In this document: positions 42,410-52,390 of the stretch, piece by piece
How positions within the stretch are numbered: position 1 is the stretch's first letter
Layout: each line of letters opens with the position of its first letter
Origin: Bradyrhizobium sp. Ce-3
GTDB taxonomy: Bacteria > Pseudomonadota > Alphaproteobacteria > Rhizobiales > Xanthobacteraceae
DNA: 64,000 bases
Reading direction: 5' to 3'
Assembly: GCF_022835695.1 (NCBI RefSeq)
Contig: NZ_BQUV01000014.1
Coordinates: forward strand, 1 to 64,000
Made by a program: the position numbers and the translations under genes
Notes under the pieces: model-generated
The model's database searches: none
Seen by the model: only the letters and a program-made list of their open reading frames with translations
Told to the model about the DNA's origin: nothing

Positions 42410-43000
42410 TCAGCGCACCGCCGGCAGGCCGAGCACATGCTCGGCGTCGGCGATCCAGCGGCGGATCACGGGATAGCGTTCGAGCGCAAGGCCGCCATCT
42501 TCCGCCACGCGGGTATAGGCGAGCAGCGACACGTCGGCGAGCGAGAATGCATCGCCGACCAGGAATTGCCCGCCGGCAAGATGCCGCTCCAGATGATCGA
42601 GCGCCGCATAGCCGCGCTTGATCAGGTTCGGATCGATCTCCGACACGGCCTTGCCGAGATACACAGTTTGAAAGCGGCAGACGGCGACGTAGGGCTCGTG
42701 GCTGTTCTGCTCCCAGAACATCCAGGCATCCATCTGCGCCACGCGATAGGGATCGCCGGGGATCAGATCGCTGCCGCGCGCCAGATAGCGGATGATGGCG
42801 TTGGATTGCGCGAGCGTGCGGCCGTCATCCAGTTCGACCGTCGGCACCTGGCCCCAGCCGTTCAGCTTGAGGAATTCCGCGGTCCGGCTGCCGCCCTTCA
42901 TGGTGTCGATCTCGACCCATGTGTAAGGTAGCGCCAGCCTGTCGCAGACCCATTTCACCTTCAGGCAATTGCCTGAATTGGCGTCGCCGTAGATCTTCAT
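42410..43000 (-). CDS. Glutathione S-transferase family protein
   Basis: 196 aa. Thioredoxin-like N-domain with 'MKIYGDANSGNCLKVKWVCD' (catalytic Ser/Asn region), cis-Pro loop 'GWGQVPTVELDDG', 'LAQSNAIIRYLA' (glutathione gamma-Glu site), then the helical C-domain ('GDAFSLADVSLLAYTRVAE'). Conjugates glutathione to electrophiles. Probably in an operon with the GNAT gene. A second GST is at 60712-61365 with similar N-domain layout. Confidence 0.93.
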   Translation of the reverse strand: MKIYGDANSGNCLKVKWVCDRLALPYTWVEIDTMKGGSRTAEFLKLNGWGQVPTVELDDGRTLAQSNAIIRYLARGSDLIPGDPYRVAQMDAWMFWEQNSHEPYVAVCRFQTVYLGKAVSEIDPNLIKRGYAALDHLERHLAGGQFLVGDAFSLADVSLLAYTRVAEDGGLALERYPVIRRWIADAEHVLGLPAVR

Positions 43001-43075
43001 GTGAGGCCGCTCCCCAGCTGTCGAGCGAGAGGATCAGCGGTGATGTCGGCTGTCAATCGGACGCGTCGCCGCTTG

Positions 43076-43927
43076 TCAGAACTTGTAGCCGATCGCGGCA
43101 CGCACGCTGTTCTGCGTGACCGACGTGTTCTTGACCGGCGAGAACTTGACGTATTCCCACTCGCCGCGCACGAATACACAGTTCCACAACATGTATTCCA
43201 GGCCGAGACCAGCGGTCCAGCCGGCAACGTAGGCGTCCGTCTTCGCATCCGTCGCGGTCTGGGCAAACTGCGGCAGCGCAAACGTGGTCGAACTTCCATC
43301 AGCAAAGTTGATCGTTCGGTTCACGGAGCTCGTGACCGTGCGCGAAACATCCATCCGGCCGACTGCGAGGCCGCCGAAGATGTAGGGCAGGAAGTCACCG
43401 GTTGCCCAGCCCGCGCGGCCGCGGAACGTCATCTCGTCCTTGAGCTTCAGCGACGCGGTCCCATTCAACGTCACGCCGTCCGCGGCAGTGGCGCCGGCCG
43501 GCAGGACCAAGTTTGGCTGAGCGACTTGAATGGGACCCAAGCTTCCGGAGGTCACTGTCGTCAGCCCGGACCAATAAGTGTAGTTCGCTTCGACACCCAC
43601 CACGGCGTCGTCGAACTGCCAGTTGCGTCCGACGAATGCGCCGAAGCCCGAGCTTTGCGCATTGACCCGCCCCAGTAGATTGAATTGCGACACCGGATCC
43701 TGCAGCGTCGTGTTGCGGAAGATCGAATTGGTCAGGGATGCAACGGAGCCGCCGAAGTCGGTGTTGATCCAGGTCTGGCCGGCCTGACCGCCGACATACC
43801 AGCCGTCCCAGTTTCTGGTCGGCGCGCTGGAAGCCGGAAGACTGCCGCGAAGGAAATCGGGCATGTCGGCCGCCTGCGCGCCGGTCACCGCCCCGAACAT
43901 CATCGCCGCCAGCAAGAACCTACGCAT
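43076..43927 (-). CDS. Outer membrane beta-barrel protein (Omp25/RopB-like)
   Basis: 283 aa from ATG 43927. Signal peptide to about residue 20 ('GAVTGAQAAD'). Mature protein is an eight-stranded-type barrel: 'NWDGWYVGGQAGQTW', 'AFVGRNWQFDDAVVGVEANY', 'GRAGWATGDFLPYIFGGLAV', ending 'RAAIGYKF' with the terminal Phe needed for BAM insertion. Surface-exposed loops are Thr/Ser rich. Abundant structural porin-like protein by analogy. Confidence 0.92.
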   Translation of the reverse strand: MRRFLLAAMMFGAVTGAQAADMPDFLRGSLPASSAPTRNWDGWYVGGQAGQTWINTDFGGSVASLTNSIFRNTTLQDPVSQFNLLGRVNAQSSGFGAFVGRNWQFDDAVVGVEANYTYWSGLTTVTSGSLGPIQVAQPNLVLPAGATAADGVTLNGTASLKLKDEMTFRGRAGWATGDFLPYIFGGLAVGRMDVSRTVTSSVNRTINFADGSSTTFALPQFAQTATDAKTDAYVAGWTAGLGLEYMLWNCVFVRGEWEYVKFSPVKNTSVTQNSVRAAIGYKF

Positions 43928-44052
43928 TGCAACGCTCCATCCCACTCACCGAATGCGCGCTGATCATCGCCTGTTAACCTTAACCAATCGTTGTCAGCGC
44001 CCGCTTTCGAGCACGCAAGTTGCAGAAGCTCGCCCACGCCGAGGCAAAACGA

Positions 44053-44081
44053 AAACGGCGCGGGATGATCCCGCGCCGTTT
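44053..44081 (-). terminator. Strong terminator between the two OMP genes
   Basis: AAACGGCGCGGGAT-G-ATCCCGCGCCGTTT, a 14-bp perfect dyad. On the minus strand it is followed by TTCGTTTTG, a U-rich tail, 37 bases after the upstream OMP gene's stop codon. The two OMP genes are therefore separate transcripts. Confidence 0.85.
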
Positions 44082-44117
44082 CAATCGTTAACCGTGAAGG
44101 TTCGAAATTAACCCTTA

Positions 44118-44969
44118 TCAGCCCTTGCGGATCAGCGGGGGCGGCGGCGGCGGGGGCAGCACGTCGCAGCACGGCAGGTTGAAGCGCACGCCGAGCTTGA
44201 CGTCCTGCGAGGTCATGTCGCGGTACTGGAAGCTCGAGGGTCCGGTTGGCGTGTTGTCGAAGAAGTGGCCCTGGCCCTGGCCGACGGTGCCCATGTCGAG
44301 ATAGCGATAGGCCAGTTCAACCGTGAAGTTGTTGGTGACCTTGTAGGCGACACCGGCATGCAGCGCCCAGGCGAAGTTGGTCTTGGTCGCGCCATCGGCG
44401 ATGTAGGAGCTGGTCAGGCCGGACCCGCTCGGGAACGTCGCATTGTCGGAGAAGGCCGAGGTCTTGAGCACTGCGGCACCGACACCGGCACCGATGAACG
44501 GGGTCAAGCAACCCCAGGTGCCGAGGTCGGCGTAGACGTTGACGAGGCCGACCCAGCTCTGGACGCCGCCATGATAGGTGTCAGCCAGCGAGCTCGGCCC
44601 AGGGAACGTGAAGAAGTCGGTGCCGTTGAAGCTCACCTTCGAGCGATACTCACCGGTGATGTCGGCGCGGAACCAGCTGTTGAACTGGTAGCCGACGCCG
44701 ACGCCGTAGAGCACGCCGCCGTCGAAGCCATGGCCGTACTGGTTGAAGGCAGTGCCTGCCGGCAGTGTGTCGTAAGCGTTGACGTGCAGCTTGGCCTGAG
44801 TGTTGGTCATGCCGATGTCGCCGCGCAGATACCAGCCGCCGAAATCCTGGACCGGCGGAGGCGCATACGCCATCGGGGGCGGCGGCATGATGGGCATGTC
44901 GGCGGCGAACGCCGCCGAGGACAACAGAGATGCCGCTCCTGCGGCAATCAGGGTCTTTACGCTACGCAT
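44118..44969 (-). CDS. Outer membrane beta-barrel protein with Pro-rich C-terminus
   Basis: 283 aa from ATG 44969. Signal peptide to about residue 19 ('SSAAFAAD'). A short 'MPPPPMAYAPPPVQD' linker, then barrel strands ('GGWYLRGDIGMTNTQAKLHV', 'GVGYQFNSWFRADITGEYRS', 'FIGAGVGAAVLK', 'TVELAYRYLDMG', 'DVKLGVRFNL'). Unusually, the barrel does not end at the C-terminus: 'CCDVLPPPPPPPLIRKG' follows the last strand, so the terminal Phe signal is absent. Similar Pro-rich tails occur in Bradyrhizobium/Rhodopseudomonas OMPs. Confidence 0.9.
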   Translation of the reverse strand: MRSVKTLIAAGAASLLSSAAFAADMPIMPPPPMAYAPPPVQDFGGWYLRGDIGMTNTQAKLHVNAYDTLPAGTAFNQYGHGFDGGVLYGVGVGYQFNSWFRADITGEYRSKVSFNGTDFFTFPGPSSLADTYHGGVQSWVGLVNVYADLGTWGCLTPFIGAGVGAAVLKTSAFSDNATFPSGSGLTSSYIADGATKTNFAWALHAGVAYKVTNNFTVELAYRYLDMGTVGQGQGHFFDNTPTGPSSFQYRDMTSQDVKLGVRFNLPCCDVLPPPPPPPLIRKG

Positions 44970-45268
44970 TGGCTTCGTCCTTTTGTGCCAAGTGAGGCGA
45001 CACGAAAGCCCCACGTCTGAAACTCACGGGCGGACGATGGCAGCAAATGTTTAAGCGGCACTTAACCCTAATTTTTAAGGTTGATTTTCTCTCACCTTTT
45101 TCTGTGGCTGCCGCTTATGGGTCCATAAATGCACGCATGCGGCCCGCAAAAAATGGCGATCTCGCCACACATGCTAATGAAGGATTGACGGGATGCCCGC
45201 TGTTTGCAGCGCACGAAGGCCGTGTGCGTTAGCAAAAGCTTAATGCCGGCGCGCCGCGCGGCGAGAGG
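44970..45268. other. AT-richer promoter region, no gene
   Basis: 299 bases upstream of the OMP gene. 45050-45110 is markedly AT-rich (TTAACCCTAATTTTTAAGG, TGATTTTCTCTCACC), unlike flanking DNA, and is a likely promoter area for an abundant outer membrane protein. No ORF with coding character was seen. Confidence 0.5.
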
Positions 45269-46582
45269 TCAGCGGACGGCCTTCGGCATCTTCGGCAGGA
45301 ACACCGCAAGCAGGCCGATCGCCGGCAGGAACGAGCACAGCTGATAGACGAAGGCGATCGAGGTGTGGTCGGCGAGCTTGCCGAGCACCGCCGCGCCGAG
45401 ACCGCCAATGCCGAAGGCGACGCCGAAGAACACACCGGAGATCATGCCGAAGCGATGCGGCATCAATTCCTGCGCGAACACGATGATCGCCGACGTCGCC
45501 GACGAGATGATCAAGCCGATCACCACCGTGAGCACAGCGCTCGCCAACAGCCCGGCATAGGGCAGCGCCAGCGTGAACGGCAGCGCGCCGAGGATCGAGA
45601 ACCAGATCACGTATTTGCGGCCGAAGCGGTCGCCGAGCGGCCCGCCGATGAACGCGCCGGCGGCATTGGCGGCAAGGAAGATGAACAGATAGAGCTGCGC
45701 CGCCTGCGTCGAGACGCCGAACCTGTCGATCAGATAGAAGATGTAGTAGCTCGACAGGCTCGAGACATAGAGCTGCTTGGAGAACAGCAGCGCGACCAGC
45801 ACGATGAGCGCGGTCATCACGCGCCGCTGATCCGGATGGTCGGGATGCCGCTCGATGGTGGCGGCCTTCTTGCCTGATATCTGCGGCTTGTACCAGACAC
45901 CGATGCGCCAGAGGATCACGATGGCGAGGAACGCGATCGAGGAGAACCAGGCGATCGAGGGCTGGCCGAACGGCACCACGATCAGCGCGGCGAGCACCGG
46001 CCCCATCGAGGTGCCGAAGCTGCCGCCAAGCTGGAACACCGATTGCGCGAAACCGTAACGCCCGCCGGAAGCGAGCCGCGCGATGCGCGAGGATTCCGGA
46101 TGGAACACCGCGGAGCCGAGACCGACCAGCGACGCCGCGATCAAGATCATTCCGTAAGAGTGCGCGACGCTGAGCAGCAGCAGCCCGAAGAAGGTGAAGC
46201 CCATGCCGATCGAGAGCGAGAACGGCTGCGCCTTCTTGTCGGTGAAATGCCCGACCAGCGGCTGCAGCAGCGACGCCGTGAACTGGAACGCCAGCGTGAT
46301 CATGCCGATCTGTGCGAAGTCGAGCGCGTAATTGTCCTTCAGGATCGGATAGACCGAGGCGATCAGCGACTGCATCGTGTCGTTGAGGAAATGCGAGAAG
46401 CTGATGCTGGCGAGCACGACATAGGCCGGCCCCGCGGCGGCGGCCGCCGTCGCGGCCGTCAGCTCCGGCACCGACACCGGTTCGCCCAGCGCCTGCTGGC
46501 TCACGACGGGCTTGTTCAATGCAGCATTCCCAGACAGATTCGCAAAAATACCTCCGTGTCGTACGACGCGGAGGTGAGGCAA
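45269..46582 (-). CDS. fsr: MFS transporter, fosmidomycin-resistance (Fsr) type
   Basis: 437 aa with about 12 membrane helices. Fsr hallmarks: TM1 'FSHFLNDTMQSLIASVYPIL' with Asp in the membrane, 'DFAQIGMITLAFQFTASLLQP', 'VGLGSAVFHPESSRIARLAS', and a central Lys/Arg/His-rich loop. Exports fosmidomycin-like or other antibiotics. The start is uncertain: the frame opens with TTG 46582, another TTG lies at 46517, and GTG 46502; no ATG precedes TM1. Confidence 0.88.
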   Translation of the reverse strand: MPHLRVVRHGGIFANLSGNAALNKPVVSQQALGEPVSVPELTAATAAAAAGPAYVVLASISFSHFLNDTMQSLIASVYPILKDNYALDFAQIGMITLAFQFTASLLQPLVGHFTDKKAQPFSLSIGMGFTFFGLLLLSVAHSYGMILIAASLVGLGSAVFHPESSRIARLASGGRYGFAQSVFQLGGSFGTSMGPVLAALIVVPFGQPSIAWFSSIAFLAIVILWRIGVWYKPQISGKKAATIERHPDHPDQRRVMTALIVLVALLFSKQLYVSSLSSYYIFYLIDRFGVSTQAAQLYLFIFLAANAAGAFIGGPLGDRFGRKYVIWFSILGALPFTLALPYAGLLASAVLTVVIGLIISSATSAIIVFAQELMPHRFGMISGVFFGVAFGIGGLGAAVLGKLADHTSIAFVYQLCSFLPAIGLLAVFLPKMPKAVR

Positions 46583-46640
46583 ACCAGTTGCATTAGCCGA
46601 TGGCAGCGATGCGCTGTGGGGTCAGCAATTGAGCTCAATG

Positions 46641-46752
46641 CCCGTCATCCTGAGCAGCCTGCGCAGCAGGCGTCTCGAAGGATGAAGCGGCCACCAGCCG
46701 GGCCGTGCATCCTTCGAGACGCGCGCAAGGGCGCGCGTCTCAGGATGACGGG
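46641..46752. repeat. Palindromic repeat, family B copy 2
   Basis: CCCGTCATCCTGAG ... CTCAGGATGACGGG (outer arms) with inner GTCTCGAAGGATGAAGCGGCC and GCATCCTTCGAGACGCGCGC arms. Same family as 21887-21997, but the inner loops differ (GCAGCCTGCGCAGCAGGC versus GTGCGAGCCTCTTCGGC), showing arm-compensated divergence. Between glmM and the Fsr gene. Confidence 0.9.
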
Positions 46753-46784
46753 ACTGGCAGCCTCGATAAATGAAACAGCAGCGC

Positions 46785-48131
46785 TCAAGCCGCCGCGGCG
46801 TGGCCGAGCGCGCTGACGATGTTGTCGACCACCTCTTCCACCAGGATGCGGTCGTCGCCCTCGCCCATGACGCGGATCACCGGTTCGGTGCCGGAGGGAC
46901 GGATCAGCAGACGGCCGTGGCCGTTGAGGCGGTTCTCGCCGTCGGTGATCGCGGACTTGACCTCGGCGTCGTCGAGCGGCTTGCCGCTGCGATAGCGCAC
47001 GTTCTTCAGAATCTGCGGCAATGGATCAAAGCGTCGGCAGATCTCCGACACCGGGCGGCGCAGCTTCTGCACCACGGCCAGCACCTGCAACGCCGCGACG
47101 AAGCCGTCGCCGGTGGTCGAATAGTCCGACATGATGATGTGGCCGGACGGCTCGCCGCCGAGATTGTAGCCGCCGCTCAGCATCTGCTCGAGCACATAGC
47201 GGTCGCCGACCGGGGTGCGGACCATCGAAAGCCCGAGGCCCTGCAGGAAGCGCTCCAGCCCGAGATTGGACATCACGGTGGTGACGATGCCGGGCTTGGC
47301 GAGGCGGCCCTCTTCCTTCCAGCTTTGCGCGATCACCGCGAGCAGCTGGTCGCCGTCGACGATGTGGCCGCGCTCGTCGACCAGGATGACGCGATCGGCG
47401 TCGCCATCGAGCGCGATGCCGATGTCGGCGCGCATCTCGCGCACCTTGCGCGACAGCGCTTCCGGCGAGGTCGAGCCGCACTCCTTGTTGATGTTGAAGC
47501 CGTCGGGGTCGACGCCGATCGGCACCACGTCGGCGCCGAGCTCCCACAGCGCTTCCGGCACCACCTTGTAGGCGGCGCCATTGGCGCAATCGACCACGAC
47601 GCGCAGGCCGTCGAGCGAGAGGTCGCGCGGCAGGGTGCGCTTGGCGAATTCGATGTAGCGGTCATGGACGCCGTCGATGCGGCGGGCGCGGCCGAGGCTC
47701 GCGCTCTGCGCCAGGCGGCGGTCGAGCGATTCGTCGAGCAGCTGCTCGATCTGCTTCTCGACATCGTCGGAGAGCTTGAAGCCCTGCGGACCGAACAGCT
47801 TGATGCCGTTGTCCTCGAACAGATTGTGCGACGCCGAGATCATGACGCCGAGATCGGCGCGCATCGACTTGGTCAGCATCGCGATCGCCGGCGTCGGCAT
47901 CGGGCCGACCAGCAGCACGTCCATGCCGACCGAGGTGAAGCCCGCGACCATGGCGTATTCGATCATGTAGCCGGACAGCCGCGTGTCCTTGCCGATCACG
48001 ACGCGATGGCGATGGTCGCCACGCTGAAACACCAATCCTGCGGCCTGTCCCACCTTGAGCGCGAGCTCCGGCGTGATCAGTCCATTGGCACGGCCCCGAA
48101 TTCCATCGGTCCCGAAATATTTGCGGCTCAT
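46785..48131 (-). CDS. glmM: Phosphoglucosamine mutase
   Basis: 448 aa from ATG 48131. Converts glucosamine-6-phosphate to glucosamine-1-phosphate for peptidoglycan and LPS. '[16 protein letters not shown]' N-terminus, active-site phosphoserine in '[20 protein letters not shown]' (about residue 102), metal loop '[17 protein letters not shown]', sugar loop '[19 protein letters not shown]', phosphate loop '[16 protein letters not shown]'. Complete and standard. Confidence 0.97.
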   Translation of the reverse strand: MSRKYFGTDGIRGRANGLITPELALKVGQAAGLVFQRGDHRHRVVIGKDTRLSGYMIEYAMVAGFTSVGMDVLLVGPMPTPAIAMLTKSMRADLGVMISASHNLFEDNGIKLFGPQGFKLSDDVEKQIEQLLDESLDRRLAQSASLGRARRIDGVHDRYIEFAKRTLPRDLSLDGLRVVVDCANGAAYKVVPEALWELGADVVPIGVDPDGFNINKECGSTSPEALSRKVREMRADIGIALDGDADRVILVDERGHIVDGDQLLAVIAQSWKEEGRLAKPGIVTTVMSNLGLERFLQGLGLSMVRTPVGDRYVLEQMLSGGYNLGGEPSGHIIMSDYSTTGDGFVAALQVLAVVQKLRRPVSEICRRFDPLPQILKNVRYRSGKPLDDAEVKSAITDGENRLNGHGRLLIRPSGTEPVIRVMGEGDDRILVEEVVDNIVSALGHAAAA

Positions 48132-48219
48132 GTAACCCCCAACACGGACCTCTCGAACCACCCGGCGAGAGAGTCCCGAACGCCTACCAGTGTAGCGTGC
48201 ATCGGCCTTATAGACTGCC

Positions 48220-48330
48220 AGACGCTAAAATGACTTCAAAAAATATGATGAATCATTACCGCGGCCAAACCCCGCGCTTCGACCTTAAAGCACTGAAAGA
48301 TATAATATTATTGTCTCGTCGGCAACCTCC
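48220..48330. other. AT-rich segment upstream of glmM
   Basis: About 110 bases with low GC, including AAAATGACTTCAAAAAATATG and GATATAATATTATTG, standing out from the surroundings. An ATG at 48230 opens a plus-strand frame, but it runs antisense through the small gene at 48349-48522 and has no ribosome site, so I treat this as regulatory or foreign spacer DNA. Confidence 0.45.
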
Positions 48331-48348
48331 GGGAACGAACGCTGTCCC

Positions 48349-49781
<1,433 letters not shown>

Positions 49782-49798
49782 GGGCTGGCGACACGGCC

Positions 49799-49931
49799 GT
49801 AGCCCGGATGAAGCGAAGCGCAATCCGGGTCTTTCTTTCATGGATAGATTTGCCCCGGATTGCGCTGGGCTCCATCCGGGCTACGCACTATCCCGCCCAC
49901 AAGCGTCGTCCCGGCGGAGGCCGGGACGACG
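49799..49931. repeat. Two palindromic repeats (families C and D)
   Basis: 49799-49884: GTAGCCCGGATGAAGCGAAG...CTCCATCCGGGCTAC with inner GCAATCCGGG/CCCGGATTGC arms. 49904-49931: CGTCGTCCCGGC-GGAG-GCCGGGACGACG. Family C recurs at 50729-50811 and family D at 12478-12504. They lie between convergent lldD and an exported-protein gene and may terminate both. Confidence 0.9.
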
Positions 49932-49955
49932 TGTTGAGAGAGCCTCGCTTAGGTC

Positions 49956-50564
49956 TCACATCGGCGGCGCGATGCCGTCGCGGCCGACATTGACGCGATT
50001 GGCTTCGAGCGTGCCGTCGTCCTTCTTCACCGCGCCGAAGATGATGATCTTGGCGCCGGGCTTCAGCTCGGACTTGTCGCCGGAGACGAAGGTGACGACC
50101 GGGGTTCCCGGAGGCACCACGACTTTCTTCTCGCCGTCCTTGTATTTCACCGTGATGTTCTGGCCGTCGGTGCCCTTCACGGTCTCGGCGACGGTGGCAT
50201 TGGTCATGGTCGAGTTGGCGCGGAGGTCCCAGGGACGAAAGCCTTCGGCGGCGCCGCGCTGGTTTTCCGGGAAGATGTGCACCGCGATCGCCTTTTGCGT
50301 TCCGTCAGGCTCGGGCATCGCGGTGACGCCGATATAGGAACCGGACTTGATCTCCGACAGATCAGTCTTGGCGACGCCGAACACCGCGACGTTGTCGGTG
50401 GTCCGCACCTTCATGTCGGCGCCGTCGCGCGACTTGATCGACAGCATCGCGCCGTCGACGGCCTCGATGGTGCCGCGAATGCGCACCGTCGGAGGCTGTT
50501 GCGCGGATGCGGCCGAGGTGAATGCAGCGAGAAGCAATGCAGCGAAGAGCGGCGATTTCGGCAT
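49956..50564 (-). CDS. Exported protein, tandem paralogue 1
   Basis: 202 aa from ATG 50564. Signal peptide to about residue 21 ('AAFTSAASAQQ'). Mature part begins with an OB-like 'RIRGTIEAVDGAMLSIKSRD' strand pair and continues 'SYIGVTAMPEPDGTQKAIAV', 'STMTNATVAETVKGTDGQNI', ending 'NRVNVGRDGIAPPM'. Resembles DUF5666-type periplasmic proteins. Its neighbour at 50822-51448 is a clear paralogue with nearly identical end 'DRVSVGRDGLTPPM'. Function unknown. Confidence 0.85.
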   Translation of the reverse strand: MPKSPLFAALLLAAFTSAASAQQPPTVRIRGTIEAVDGAMLSIKSRDGADMKVRTTDNVAVFGVAKTDLSEIKSGSYIGVTAMPEPDGTQKAIAVHIFPENQRGAAEGFRPWDLRANSTMTNATVAETVKGTDGQNITVKYKDGEKKVVVPPGTPVVTFVSGDKSELKPGAKIIIFGAVKKDDGTLEANRVNVGRDGIAPPM

Positions 50565-50728
50565 AGTGTGTCCCTCATTGGGTTTGGCTGGCGAATCAGG
50601 GAACACCGGGGAGTTGAAGGTATTCCGTGCGGCTACCTCCCCTTCGCAGGAGAGGTGACGCGCACAACTACGGACCGGATGAGGGTGCCGTTACAGCAGT
50701 AACGGACAGGTGATGTTGCGCAGCAGCC

Positions 50729-50811
50729 GTAGCCCGGATGGAGCGAAGCGCAATCCGGGGACCGTCTCCCTGGAAAGATTCCCGGATTTCGCTTCGCTCC
50801 ATCCGGGCTAC
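50729..50811. repeat. Palindromic repeat, family C copy 2
   Basis: GTAGCCCGGATGGAGCGAAGC ... GCTTCGCTCCATCCGGGCTAC with a 20-base central loop. It lies between the two paralogous exported-protein genes. The region 50565-50821 holds nothing else I recognise. Confidence 0.9.
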
Positions 50812-50821
50812 TAACCGCGCG

Positions 50822-51448
50822 TCACATCGGCGGCGTGAGGCCATCGCGGCCGACACTGACGCGGTCGGTCTCGAACGAGCCGTCGGGCAGCTTCTTCATG
50901 AAGGCGATGACCTTGGCGCCGGCCTTCAGATCCGCCTTGTCGCCAGGAACATAGGTCACGACAGGCGTGTCGGGCGTGACCAGCACCGTCTTCTCGCCAT
51001 CCTTGTACTTGACCTGCAAGGTATGCCCATCATTGCTGACGACGGATTGCGCGACGGTGGCATTGGTCATGCTGCTGTTCGGCTTCAGATCGTAGGGACG
51101 CGAGCCCTCGCCGGTGCCGCGCATGTTTTCCGGGAACACGTGCACCTCGACCGCCTTCGGCACGCCATCGGGGCCGGGCACCGTGGTCGTGCCGATGAAG
51201 GAACCGACCTTGATGTCGGACAGCGCGATCTTGGTGAGGCCGAGCACCACCATATTCGCCGCCATGTGCAGCTTGACGTCCTCACCGCCGCGCGACTTCA
51301 CCGCCAGCATATCGCCATCGACGCTCTCGACGGTTCCACGCACGCGCGTCGGCGTCGGCGGTTGCTGTGCAAGCGCATAGAGCGTTGATGCCGTCACCAT
51401 CGCAAGCGCAATGAACGGACGAACGAGATGGGTACGGCGGGCAGGCAT
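50822..51448 (-). CDS. Exported protein, tandem paralogue 2
   Basis: 208 aa from ATG 51448 (frame extension to 51589 rejected). Signal peptide to about residue 28 ('TLYALAQQPP'). Same domain as its downstream neighbour: 'RVRGTVESVDGDMLAVKSRG', 'VEVHVFPENMRGTGEGSRPYD', 'SSMTNATVAQSV', 'KYKDGEKTVLVTPDTPVVTYV' (in part). The pair arose by tandem duplication. DUF5666-like; periplasmic; function unknown. Confidence 0.85.
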   Translation of the reverse strand: MPARRTHLVRPFIALAMVTASTLYALAQQPPTPTRVRGTVESVDGDMLAVKSRGGEDVKLHMAANMVVLGLTKIALSDIKVGSFIGTTTVPGPDGVPKAVEVHVFPENMRGTGEGSRPYDLKPNSSMTNATVAQSVVSNDGHTLQVKYKDGEKTVLVTPDTPVVTYVPGDKADLKAGAKVIAFMKKLPDGSFETDRVSVGRDGLTPPM

Positions 51449-51516
51449 GGTTGATCTCCGGGGGGAACGCGGGGGGACTAACACGAGACCCCGCCCCGAA
51501 GACGCTATTCCAGGCC

Positions 51517-52359
51517 TCAAGTCTTTGTGAGATCGGCTTCGACGATCGCGCGCAATTCCGGCGTGACTTGCGGGCGCTGGCCGAACCACAATTCAAAACC
51601 GCGCACCGCCTGGTGTAGCAGCATGCCGAGCCCGTCGGCGGTCTTCAGCCCGCGGGCCGCCGCCGCGGCAAGCAACGGCGTCACCAGCGGCACATAGACA
51701 ATATCGGACACGACCGCGCCCTGCGGCAACAACCCGACATCGGTCTCGAGCGCGGGCTGGCCATGCTGGCCGAGCGACGTGGCGTTCACCAGCAGCCCTG
51801 CGCGCGGCAGCAGCTCGCCGACCGTGTCCCACGTCGCGGGATGAACGCGTGCGCCGAATTGGTCGGCCAGCGCACGGGCTCGGTCGATGGTGCGGTTGAC
51901 CACATGCACGCGCGCAATCCCGCGCTCGATCAGGCCGAACACCACCGCGCGTGACGCGCCGCCGGCCCCTAGCACCAGCGCGTCCTCGGTCTTGTCCCAG
52001 CCGGGCGCGCAGGCGTCGAGATTGTTGATGAAGCCTTCGACATCGGTGTTGGTCGAGCGCAGCTCGCCATCGGCGAACCACAGCGTGTTGGCGGCGCCGA
52101 CCGCGCGGGCGCGCTCATCCGGCGCCGACAGCGCCAGTGCCTGCTCCTTGTGCGGGCGGGTGACGTTGGCGCCGACGAAGCCGCGCAGCGACAGACGGAA
52201 CAGGAAATCCTTGAAATCCTCAGGCGGCACCGCCTCGATCACATAGCCGCCCTCGATGCTGAGCGTGCGCAGCCAGTAACGATGGATAAGCGGCGAGCGG
52301 GAATGCGCCGCCGGCCAGCCGATCAGGCACGCGGCGCGGGTTTTGGAGGACGATGTCAT
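51517..52359 (-). CDS. aroE: Shikimate dehydrogenase
   Basis: 280 aa from ATG 52359. NADPH-dependent reduction of 3-dehydroshikimate in aromatic amino acid synthesis. 'CLIGWPAAHSRSPLIHRYWL' (shikimate-binding Ser pair), 'FVGANVTRPHKEQALAL' (catalytic Lys), Rossmann 'VLGAGGASRAVVFGLIERGI', 'VVNRTIDRARALADQFG' (NADP-selective NRT), 'DGLGMLLHQAVRGFELWFG'. Complete. A DUF1275 gene lies 31 bases upstream on the same strand. Confidence 0.96.
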   Translation of the reverse strand: MTSSSKTRAACLIGWPAAHSRSPLIHRYWLRTLSIEGGYVIEAVPPEDFKDFLFRLSLRGFVGANVTRPHKEQALALSAPDERARAVGAANTLWFADGELRSTNTDVEGFINNLDACAPGWDKTEDALVLGAGGASRAVVFGLIERGIARVHVVNRTIDRARALADQFGARVHPATWDTVGELLPRAGLLVNATSLGQHGQPALETDVGLLPQGAVVSDIVYVPLVTPLLAAAAARGLKTADGLGMLLHQAVRGFELWFGQRPQVTPELRAIVEADLTKT

Positions 52360-52390
52360 GGCCGTGACATCGGCCAAGGCAGCCGCGCTG

